Below, piece after piece: positions 37,901 through 49,900 of a stretch of DNA of 64,000 nucleotides (its first letter is position 1; each line of letters begins with the position of its first letter). The stretch is from Mycteria americana (lineage: Eukaryota > Chordata > Aves > Ciconiiformes > Ciconiidae), in the NCBI RefSeq assembly GCF_035582795.1, contig NC_134368.1, positions 34,718,501 through 34,782,500 on the forward strand, given 5' to 3'. A program made the translations under genes and the position numbers. The notes beneath the pieces were generated by a model. That model made no database searches. It was given only the letters and a program-made list of their open reading frames with translations, and was not told the DNA's origin.

Positions 37901-40900
37901 CCAAGCTAAATGATTCTATGATCCTGTGCAACCCAAGCAGATTTCACAGTCTTCTATACTTTCTATACCACCACCAAGAAAGATTTTTATTTCCCTACCT
38001 TTATTCCTTCCACAAACTTGTATTATAATTGCTCCCTTTGGAAAAAAATTGAAAAATTAGCATTCACGCTTCTATCACATCGCATTGGTGTAACGTTATT
38101 GAATATATATGCTCGTATTGTCATGCTTTTGGGGAAGAGGAAACGTCCTAGGTAGGGGACATTATTTTATAATGCAAAGAACCAGGCAGCGAGCCAAATG
38201 GAGACATTACACAGCCAACCACATGCAGAAAGGATCTGACCCTCTACAGCAGAGTAAGAGGGGTACAGCTGAGAGGCAGGCAGCTCACATGCCTCATTTG
38301 AGATAACTGTAGCAAAATGCTTCAAATGATCCACTTCCTTTAAAACCAACAGAGGAAGAAACAAGCATCCAATTCTTTATTTGTAAGGCCAGAGCCATTT
38401 GTTTGCCTCCATTTAGCTAAAAGAATGTGCTGCCTATCATTGTCTTATCTTTAAATGTCAGCATGCAGAACTTCAGATGATGCAAAACACTTCAGAACAA
38501 AAGCAAATGGCAAACCACGCCTTTGTCAAAGAAAATAGACACATCAGTTCTCGTTCTGCCAGTCTGCAATTCAGATTTATGAGAAGACTAATGTTACAAA
38601 GGCAAACAAAAACTTCTAAACTTGCATTGGCAGTTAAACGTTGTGTTACCTTGAAGGTTAACATGTGGCTTCTGCAAAGCTGGAGGCTGCAATGCTTCCT
38701 TGCAGATCACAAACCTGACTCAAATCCTTGCCATCCAAACAAGGAGCAGAACCACCACACAACCAGTGAGCTCCCAGTATCATGGTGGTGAAAGAAACTG
38801 TGCATGTGAAGCTTCAGCAAAAGCACCAACTGAAGAATTGTCCATTTCAATTATGAGAAGTCCTGTAAACCAAAATTTGTCCCCATACTCGAGATTCAAG
38901 TGTCTGCAGCAAGTATTTTGCAGTCCTATCCATCTCCAGACTGAATCATGTATTTTATGACTGTACACTGCCTTGTTTTAAGAAAGGGACAAGCCATGAA
39001 AAAGGCAACTAATTCCTTAGTTTGGCCACTCATCCACTGCAAGTGGATGCTGCAAAACTCCTGACTAACCAAACTTGATAGTTACTCAAGAGTTTTCTCA
39101 TTGAACCAGTGCTTAATTTTGAAGAAAAATTTGTAACTGGAACATGTGCTCTTCCAGTAGCACACACAAAATCTCTATTTCGACTTCTCATCCACTTCCG
39201 AGACACTTGAAGGGCATGCTTCAGAGTTTTTGTACATGACTACTGTGCTTCCTTTCCCTTCTTAAAGCGCTTCCCTCTGCAATTCTACATCTTCATTATG
39301 CCACACATCATAACAGACCACAGACCTTGAGCAAGAAAACAACAGGAGACAAATGGTCCAACAGCATTTGAGAGAAAATCAAGCCATACAGATGAAAAGA
39401 GGCACTATCCATTTGTCCATTAAGTTTGCTCAATCTCATCTGTAACGCTAAACAGTTTTAAGCTTTAAGGATAGAGCATATGGAATGGTGTACTTGACAG
39501 CCAGAAGCAATATTTACTTCTTTATTCAAATAGCAAAGCCATTAATATTTTTCCCCCACTTGGTTGTCCCAGCCTCCCCTCCCTATCATACAACACTGTC
39601 TCTCCCTGTATTATTACAACAGGGAGCAAGATTAATCTGTATTTTTAGGCTTCTTAACATCTGTTTATAATAAACGAAGAGCCTGGTTCTTTTGGGCAGA
39701 ACCACAACCTCTGGCAATCACAGGAAGTTTCTGAGATTTGGTAACAGTGTAAGTTCAGATCAGAAATGCTGGTTTTGATATGTAAAATTAACATTCGTCT
39801 GTAGTAGTTAACAATGGCCAAAGCTTTGTATGTGCCAGAACCATAAAACAAATGCCTGCAAAAGAGAAGTGTGGAGAACCAGGCAGATGGCAACTCCCTC
39901 AACAGTGCAAACGGCAGCAGATCCAAACCACAGGAACAGTAGCACCAGCTGAAGGAGAGGACTACAAAAGTTGCCTTAGTATCCCCAAGAAATCCATTTC
40001 ATATTTTCAGTAAAAGTAGCCAAGAGATAAGACCTTACAAGTGTGCAGTATCTCCTTCTTACAAAATCTAGTTTTTTCTTATTCTAATTATAAAACAATT
40101 TATCGTCCAATTCAGTTCTTATGGCTAAACTGCTCACATAAAAACATTTTTCAACTTACATTCCCCTAAAAGTCACCATAACCATAGCTCTAAGAAGATA
40201 AAACATAATGGATCTTTTTTTTTTGAAACCTGAGTTAAGTTGTTTTGAAATAAAAGTTATCTTCATAAAATTGTCTAAGTCACTGGTCTAGTTATGATTT
40301 ATGAAAAGCCATTAGACTGTCTGACATTTTGAAACAGAGGTCACAAGGACAGTAAACTAGCAGCATTTTAATAGATGTGGGGGATGTAAAGAGGGGATAA
40401 TTACCAGAAAACATCAAGTATTTAGCATGGTGTTATGTTATGTCACAGCACATAACACTTTACTGCTCTAACTTCATATTTCACATTGCAAGATATATTG
40501 TATATGTTCTGTTGACCAGTTGACCAGTACACCAGTACAGCTGACCAGTAAGTCTACAGTAGACACAAAGGCTCATTTCCTTCTCCATATAATATTTTTT
40601 TTAAAAATTGTTATCTAATAATTAATTCGTGGTTTTGGCAGATTCTCAATATTGGGAATTCTTCTATGGAAACATGATTTCAAGCTTAGGACCAAGTTTC
40701 TCTTGGTGTTGCTTCTATAACGAGACTAACGGTACAGGACATTAAGCCACATTTCATATTTTTGTTCTTGGGCAAGTTGAAACGAGGCAGGTAGACGAAA
40801 AAAGCATGCTTTAAGCTACATTTAAGTGGGTATGGTTGAATACATATGTGAAGCATTTGGATACCTGCCAGGACGTAAGTTCCTATCCTCTAATGCTGCA

Positions 40901-43900
40901 AACACCACAGCATCAGTGGGCAGACAAGCGTATGACTCGTGGCAAGGTAGGCCCTGCCCCAAATAATTGATAGAAATGTCTACCTACTATTAAGTATTTG
41001 TAAGGATCACCAAAACCTGAAAACCAAATCACATTCACTCCACCTGTCCATAAAACACTATAGTCTTTTTTATCCCAACCTCCAAAACATTTTAAAGGTC
41101 ATTTATTATTAAAAAAATGAAGGCATTTTGAAGAAAATATTGTTTATCAATTGGAATGCAGCAAATGGAGGGGAGAGAGAGGGGTCAGGCATTTGGCTGG
41201 CTGGACAGGATACACGCAAGCCTCTCCAGCCCACTGCAAAAGGCTCACAAACAGCAATTTTCAAAGGGCCAAGGCGGGCACGGGCTGAGTCAGCTCTGCA
41301 CCTGCTGTTTTGTAGCAGGACTGAGCTGGCTCACGTCCAGCACAGTTGCAAAGAGGCTCCGAAACAATTTGGAGTGCAATTAATTTAGAGGAGTAGTTTC
41401 TTACCTCTTAAGAAATATGCAGCTCTTGCAATTTCTACTTACGTAATTAAACAGGTAACTAGAAATAATTTACACACTAGCTTGCATCTTAATAAGAAGG
41501 GAAACGGGTGACAAACAGGACATCTGTACCTGGTCCAAGGTGTTTATGTTCAAACCACAAAGTTTAGTCTTTGTGGCTGCAGATTTTAAGGAAACCCAAG
41601 TTCAGAACCCAACTGTTAATGAATCTGAACTCCTTTGGAAAAGCCCATCCCCAAACACATCATCATCGCTAACCCTCACACGTGTTTCCAGCTACTGAGA
41701 GCAGAAAGCAGCGTCTGGTCACCATCCTTCCCACACTCTGTGCGGCCACGTGGTCGCTGCCAAAGGCAGGTTCTGGGATCGCAATGCATGTTTTAATCAT
41801 TAAACAAAAAGGTATTTTGGTAGAAAGGATCATACAGAATAACCCAGCAAAACTGGCAATTTGACAGCAAGCCAATTTGGTTCTGCAAGGTAAATCAAGG
41901 AGCTTGGAAGCACACACAATTAAACTTCAAAGCAAGAAATTGAGGAGTCCAAACTGTGCAGGGTGCAAGCTGCAGGAGACTTCACATTCCTCTCAAACTT
42001 GGCAACGTGCAGGGCACAGACTACACCGAGCTGGGCACACCTGGTTCCTCGTCCTAGACTGCCCGTTTCCAAACTGCAAACCAACATGCATTGAAAACAC
42101 GGCAGCTGTGACTCCATGAAACACATACAGACGGCCACATGGCCAAAATAAGATTCAAACTGTACTTAACTTTCTGAGCCAATCTGCGCCTAGATCATAC
42201 CATGAATCAAAATTCGCAGTACTGGCGTCAAAATAGCCTATGGAAATCTTAAGTTCAGCTATATCCATTTAACAGTGGCAACAGAAAGCTGATTAGCAGG
42301 TGTGTATTTAAACAGATTATTTTCAGCTAAAGCTACCATTACAAGAATGCTTTTCTCACACCTTGTCAACAAATGGCTGGCTTAATTTATTTAACTTTTT
42401 TTTAGAAAAACAAATCTTTTTAAAAGCTAGATAGAATGGAAGACCTGTGTAGTTTTTCATTTCTGTGATTAAATCCACTGCCTTTACATGCTGAGGAGCG
42501 AAGTACAGACAGGCTTGACATGTGATGTGGTTAAGACAAAGGAGCTGCATGAAGATAAATGCTTCACTGAAACCATGGTCTGGAAACCTTACAAAGGCAA
42601 GCGAGCCCCAGGCTGCCATTCAGATGCTCCTGCAGAGCTGACCCAGTAAGATCAGCTCCGCGAGGGGAACGGCTGACGACCCCGTCCAGCAGCCCGCTGG
42701 CCAGCATCGCTGGCCGACAGCTCTGGGCACTCGGGCATCACACATCCATCAAGCTCAGTTGCATTTGATGATTTTTCTAGTCATCAACCTACTGAATGCC
42801 ATATTCTTGCAACAGGAGTCCCACAAATGAGCTCAGCAGGCAGTTAATCAAAGCAGGAAGGTAATAAGTTTATGGGAAGCTCATTTAAGACTGAGGCACC
42901 CTTAGGAAGAACTAAGTTTTCAAAAAACCAACCAAACAAACAAAAAAACCCCAAAAGTGGTACTGGGCAAAAGTGCTGGCTAGCTTTTTGTCTGCCTGTC
43001 TAAGCTGCATTTTCCCTCTCCTGATAAGTGACAAACATAGTACCTAGGTTGATAAAGGAAAAACAATATTGAAGATGCAAGCACATGGAAGAATAGAGAC
43101 TTTCTTGTTCCGACAGCAATCCTTCTGAAGTCATTTTCATGATAAGGTAAACAAATGGGTTCGCCCAGAAAGTCACACATATATACATTAAAAAAATTAA
43201 TCTAGTTTGTAATGTTCATAACACAACTTTGTAGGAATGCAAGCAGCCCATTTCCACACTAAGACTCTAGTTTAGTTGTTGTCACTTTAGGGTGACGGAA
43301 GTGCTGGCTGCAGCTGATGGGGACACAACCCTGACCCTGCTGCTCCTTCCCCTTGCTCTGCTCCAGCACCGGTGCTCCGTCAGCCACATGCTGAGCCAGG
43401 CCAGGCAGCTGTGGCAAAACAGCACTTCAAGCCACTAGTTTTCAGCTGGCTTAGGTCCCCAGGCAGCTCACCGCACGGCTCAGCGCGTGGCTGGCCGGGC
43501 AGCAGTGCTGGCACAAGGCAGGACAGAGGGACACAAAGGCAGAGGAAGGCCAGGCTCTTTCAAAGCCAGCCCCTACTGAGACCCGCCTGAAACAACTGCA
43601 AAACTGCATTCCAGGTGCTTCATCAGTAGCAAGGTTAAAAGATGCAGCTTGACATACCAGACTGCACCAAGCTCTAGAAAAGCCTCAGCTTTTTAGTACT
43701 GAGCTTCCAAGAAAGAAAATGCTACATGTTTCTGCAGTGTCTTTGGTACTCTCATCTATCTATTTAGGCTGCAAGGCTTCCTCTGCTTGTGATACTCCCC
43801 ATTCACACATTTACAATTTTATGCAGCATCAAATAAAGCTCCCAAAAAGCTGCATTTTAACATAAGCCTCTAAATTGGACAACAGTAATAGTGACAAGTG

Positions 43901-46900
43901 GAGAAGCTGTGCTCTGTTGCTTCAGCTGGGGGGACAGGAAGATGCCTCCCTCCCCATCAAGCTTACAACTCTGAGTAGTTGTCAGGGAATGCCCACCTTA
44001 TTAATCAGCACTAAAAAATAAGTCTGAACATTAAATGCACCACCTGCATGTAACAAGACCTACATTCACACTCAAGTTTGGCTGAGACAATACTCAACTT
44101 CCAAAGCATGTGAAAATAAACATTTCCAACTTTTCAATAATAAGTGACATATCTGAAACTGCTCCACACATATCACCTCTGCTTTCAAAGTTTTTTTTTC
44201 CTTTTTTAAAGGGGCTTCATCATAACAGAAGTGTGATTTTATGAAATGCTAGCTTCACTTTCCAGTGCTGTCATTTTCAATCCAGTGACTTTTTGCACTC
44301 CACAAGATGATTCTGCTTTGAGTTCAAATAAATTACATTAAGTTACCATTAAATGCAGTTAAAATCAAGCTTTAAAGTTGGCAAAACCAGCCTCTGCACA
44401 TTATAGCTCAATTTCATATTATAGCTGTCCACTAGGATGAGTTCAAAGATTTAATCTCATTAGCCTGATAGCATTTCCTTCTGTTAATTTTACACTCATT
44501 CACCTACAAGCCACTACAGCAAAATGCAGATTTTGCGCAGTATATTTCACAGGTTTATGGATTTTTGCCAGCAAATCTCTAGAAGACAGCGTACAAATAA
44601 GTTAGGGATCAAACACAAGTATATATACTGTCAGCCACGCTCCCATTTTTAAGAAAGTGAGTGCTTTGGTCAGACACATGTTTTGCAAGGAGGCCCCGCT
44701 AGGCACAGTCTGATCAGTGCCAGGAATTCGGTGAACCTGGGGTCATGCTGTCAGGGCTCCAGAGAAATGCAGCGATTAAAGCATCTGAGCAGAATTCAGC
44801 CAGGGAATTAAGTGACTGCCATTACAATACCAGGGCATCTGTCTTTCCACAGATCTGTTTTGTTGCATTTCTGTTCTCATGAAGAACACAAAAATAAATT
44901 CTTACCTAGTTCTCCTCGAAGGTTAATTAGTTCTTGAGACAACTCTTTACGCTGTTTCAGTGCTTCCTCCCTCTGCAGAGGCAAAAACCAAAACAAAACA
45001 AAAACAAAAAACCAAACATTTGGTTACTAGTGATCTGAGCAGGGCACTTTCCAATAATTAACTTATGTGTGTTCTGTAGGAAAACAAGAGGCAGGAGCAA
45101 GAAGCCAAGATATGAATCATTTAGGATAACAATTCTACTGTTACAAAATACACAGATGTTCTTCGGTTGTTAAGGAAGTTATACTTTAAAACAAAGAATA
45201 GCTTTTTCCAGGATAACACTGCAATTAAAATCCTCCTTTGCAGCAATTAATTATATATTTTATGACGGGTGTAGCAACATAAGCCTCCAGAACAAATCAG
45301 CTGATAGCTGTCAAGGGCACAAAAGTACGGTATATATGTGAGAGAGGCATGCATTAAATACTTATCTTAAGCTTACTTAAACACAGGAACAAAAACTTTG
45401 CTAAATGCTCAGTCTTCCATGAAGGAAAGGCACAGCCCTGTTCAAAGTTGAATATAACCCACCCCGCTGCAATTCTTAATTTTAAGATAGATGATGTTTC
45501 TTATAAATGAGAGAATCATAACAAATCTGTGCTCAAAGGAAGTAGAAGCACCCATCTCCCCACTTCGCCTAGGAGCTGCGCCTCAGCCAGGGGAAGGCAG
45601 CCGGCCAGGCCCCTCTGCCCCCAGACCCGCACCCTGGGGAGAAGCGCAGCCACGGCCACGGCCACGCCGCCCCACGGCTCGGTAGCGGGGACCTCGCACC
45701 CGCGGCCGCACTGCAGAGGTGACGAGGTGCTGGCTTCCCGCTGCCGGGGCACTTTCACCTTGCTCACAGCCAAGCTCCCGTCCAGCTCCCTGCCGTCGGA
45801 AAAGCGCTGCGAAACAAATACCAATTACCCTTGCTGCAGCACACTGAGAATAGAGGCACAGTTTGCTGCTAGAGCAGCCCATCTTCCAGCTCCGGCAGCC
45901 CCCCGCTCGGCCCCCCGGCACTCATAGGCGACGCGCAGGTGGCACCACCACCAGCCCGGCTGGTGCGGCCCTGGCCGAGCGGCAACGCTGGACCTTGCCT
46001 CCGCAGGTTACCCTACTTCCGCGCCGATCGCTCCCGACAGCGGCAGATACTGCAGCTTCTGCAATTGGCACAAGCAGCCAGCGATTACTTAAAGCCACAG
46101 CCCTTCTTTTATGAAAGGCGAGCCCCAGACATTAGACCGATCGATCTCCGCTTGCTCAAACGGCAGCCGGGATCGCGAAGGGAACGCTGCCCTTCTCTGC
46201 GGATAATGGAGCTTATTTTTAGCCGTTTCAAGCTTGCTATACGCTGCTTTCACACTTAATCTGTTGATGCAAAAATAAGCCACGGGAGGCCTTAGCTGAA
46301 TGGGAGAGCCACAGACACAGCAGCTTTGCTGCTGCCAATGCCCAGGCTTACGTTCATAGCCCCTGCGCACGCAAAGAGCTCGAAACTCACTTTGCATGCT
46401 TTTCCTTCAGCTAGGATACATTAGAGAAAAAACAGTAATAATGGACTGGTGCAAAAATCACTTAGACTTTTTCCATTAGCTACGACACAACGGACCACGG
46501 TGGATGAGTTCACACACTGGCAGGGCCACGCCTGCACCTGGTTTTCCCCAGGGAAAACCTCACCTTTGCAGCAGGTTCCCCATTTGCCCCCAGTCACTCT
46601 CGCCGCAGCCTGACCCCAGGCTAACATCGGCACTTGCTCGCCAGGTCACCTGGTTAAGAGCACCCTGTCCCGGAGGTAAGGAATACTCACTGCATGCCTG
46701 CAGAACAAATACAGCAGTAAAATACACCGCTCTTAAAAAGAAAAAAAAAAAAAAAAAAAAGCAAATGAGCACCCAGAAACCAGTCATGTATTAAGGTCTG
46801 ACACAAGACTAATCAAAATGAGAAATTTTTATGCTATGCACTCTCATCTGCTGCAAGTTATAGGACATTATTTTGCAGCTGAAAAGGCTGGCTAGAAGAA

Positions 46901-49900
46901 AGGGCCAGCCTTTTACTAGACATATTTGTATTTTTGACCTTGTATAGGAAAGATCCCCTTTTAATCACTACAGTTTAAGCAGTCTTAACAGTTATTTGGA
47001 CACTGAGACACACTGGTAGGGGTATTAAGTAGCTGTGTTGCAGTTTTACATTAAGCACTTAGAAGCTTTTTACAGTGACAGTAGGCTAAGATTGAAAACC
47101 ACGCCTCGCCCTCCACGGTAAATTCTCTGGAGAGCAGAGAGCTCAGTTATTGAAAGGACTCGCCCTGCTCTCCCCTGCTCAGGAAGGAGAGATGAGTCAT
47201 CTCGCTCCTGTTCAACACCAGTTCCGCTACAGACACTGCATCCAATGATGCAAACGTGAATGCTGCAGTGAGTTATTTGAGCCGCATCCTAGCACGCTGG
47301 GACACAACCACGTAGTGGATCTGCAAGCAGGTTAACTACCAAAGCACTTTTCATGCTGCGGGCTCCTGATGGGATTTTCCAAAGCTTTTACAGTAACCTG
47401 GTCCATTACTAAATTAGTGCACAAACACATTTAGGGGATTTTTTTTTTTTTTTCTAATGTGCCCCCTCCCCTTGGTTTGCATATTCATTCTTTATTCTAA
47501 TTCTCAAGAAGTCATCCTTGAACCTGATTTCTTCCAGCCCACTCTGTTAGTAAAACATCTCAAATTTTCCCCCCTCAGCCTAGTGGCTGGACCACGCTGC
47601 AGACCCTTAGGAAATGCTAAGGTTTTTGGTTAGCGTTTCCAAAAGGCCTGCTTCATGGTCCACACATTTTGTATTTCACAGAATCACAGAATCACAGAAT
47701 CATATAGGTTGGAAAAGACCTTTAAGATCATCGAGTCCAACCATAAACCTAACACTGCCAAAAACCATCACTACACCATGTCTCTAAGTACCTCATCCAA
47801 ACGTCCTTTAAATACCTCCAGGGATGGCGACTCAACCACTTCCCTGGGCAGTCTGTTCCAATGCTTGATAACCCTCTCGGTGAAGTAAAATTTCCTCATA
47901 TCCAGTCTAAACCTCCCCTGGCGCAACTTGAGGCCATTTCCTCTTGTCCTATCACTTGTTACCTGGGAGAAGAGACCGACCCCCACCTCTCTACAACCTC
48001 CTTTCAGGTAGTTGTAGAGAGCGATGAGGTCTCCCCTCAGCCTCCTTTTCTCCAGGCTAAACAGTCCCAGCTCCCTCAGCCGCTCCTCATAAGACTTCTG
48101 CTCCAGACCCTTCACCAGCTTCGTTGCCCTTCTCTGTACGCGCTCCAGTACCTCAATATCCCTCTTGTAGTGGGGGGCCCAAAACTGAACACAGTATTCG
48201 AGGTGCGGCCTCACCAGTGCCGAGTACAGGGGCACAATCACTTCCCTAGTCCCGCTGGCCACGCTATTTTTGATACAGGCCAGGATGCCATTGGCCTTCT
48301 TGGCCGCCTGGGCACACTGCTGGCTCATATTCAGGCGGCTGTCAACCAACACCCCCAGGTCCTTCTCTGCCAGGCAGCTTTCCAGCCACTCTTCCCCAAG
48401 CCTGTAGCGTTGCATGGGGTTGCTGTGGCCCAAGTGCAGGACCTTGCACTTGGCCTTGTTAAACCTCATACAATTCACCCCAGCCCATCGATCCAGCCTG
48501 TCCAGGTCCCTCTGCAGAGCCTGCCTACCCTCAAGCAGATCAACACTCCCACACAACTTGGTGTCGTCTGCAAACTTACTGAGAGTGCACTCGATCCCTT
48601 CGTCCAGATCATTGATAAAGATGTTAAACAGAACTGGCCCCAACACCGAGCCCTGGGGAACACCGCTTGTGACCGGCTGCCAACCGGAGTAAACTCCATT
48701 CACCACCACTCTCTGGGCCCGGCCGTCCAGCCAGTTCTTTACCCAGCGAAGAGTACACCCGTCCAAGCCATGAGCAGCCAGTTTCTCCAGGAGAATGCCG
48801 TGGGAAACCGTGTCAAAGGCTTTACTGAAGTCTAGATAGACAACATCCACAGACTTCCCCTCATCCACTAGGCGGGTCACCTTATCATAGAAGGAGATCA
48901 GGTTGGTCAAGCAGGACCTGCCTTTCCTGAACCCATGCTGGCTGGGCCTGATCCCCTGGTTATTCTCTACATGCCGTGTGATAGCACTCAGGATGATCTG
49001 CTCCATCAGCTTCCCCGGCACCGAGGTCAGGCTGACAGGCCTGTAGTTCCCCGGGTCCTCCTTCCGGCCCTTCTTGAAGATGGGTGTCACATTCGCTAAT
49101 CTCCAGTCAGCAGGGACTTCCCCAGTTAGCCAGGACTGCTGGTAAATGATGGAAAGGGGCTTGGTGAGCACATCTGCCAGCTCCTTCAACACTCTCGGGT
49201 GGATCTCATCAGGCCCCATAGACTTGTGAGTGTCTAAGTGGTGCAGCAGGTCACTCACCAACTTGATGAAGTTGAGTGATGATTCTCATCACTCACTTGA
49301 TGAGAAAAGGGCATATGAGATCAGAATATACTAAAGACTGACAGAGGCTGAGACTAAAAACCCAAAATAAAATAGAATTAAAAAAAATTAGTACGCCAGT
49401 GTTAAATGTTTCTTGCTTTCTGCTGCTCTCAAGCCCCTTTGCTTTTTACTGGTGCTGTTTAACCTTGCGCCTCAACCCCCAGTTTGTCCATTCATAGTTT
49501 CGCAAATCAAGAAATCCAGACAGACTTGTATCATCACCTTGTGTTAAAGAATATATTCAGAAAAAGCTAGCCATAGAGACTGCCAGCCTAAAATAAGATG
49601 AATAAGTTGCTCATAAGGTTAAGCAGCCACATGAAGTAGTCAGACTGACTAGCAGTTAATTTAGCACACTTTTCTCTAAGTTCCGAGAGAACTGAAGCTC
49701 CAAGTACAGGGATCTCCCCAAGAAAACATGAAAGTTTCCAAGATCCGAAATCGTTAAGTGCAGCGAAATACCAAAGACCACTTGAATAATCCAGTAAGGG
49801 CCATCTTCAGTATTTAATTTAAAGACAGGTATGCATGTGCTTTGGGCTGGAATACTGAGCAACATTCTAGTTTATGCTTTACAAGATTCTAGTTGAAAAA

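Larger units (their letters stand above)
36147..44905 (-). other. MTUS1: MTUS1 intron (8.8 kb)
   Basis: Large intron with one CR1 tail (37768-37928), a short cluster of GACCAGT units at 40512-40550, and a moderately GC-rich block at 43.3-43.6 kb without splice-bounded coding potential. Many open frames of 60-105 codons on both strands show no recognisable family. Confidence 0.8.

Noticed and set aside
45516-45927. Other long frames in the intragenic CpG island on both strands
   Set aside because: Low-complexity Arg/Pro/Gly/Ala composition typical of GC-rich shadows. Only the MGCSSSK frame has start context, motif and a phase-matched donor.
47861-48835. 324-codon + strand open frame
   Set aside because: It is the antisense shadow of the CR1 reverse-transcriptase frame and has no family resemblance of its own.
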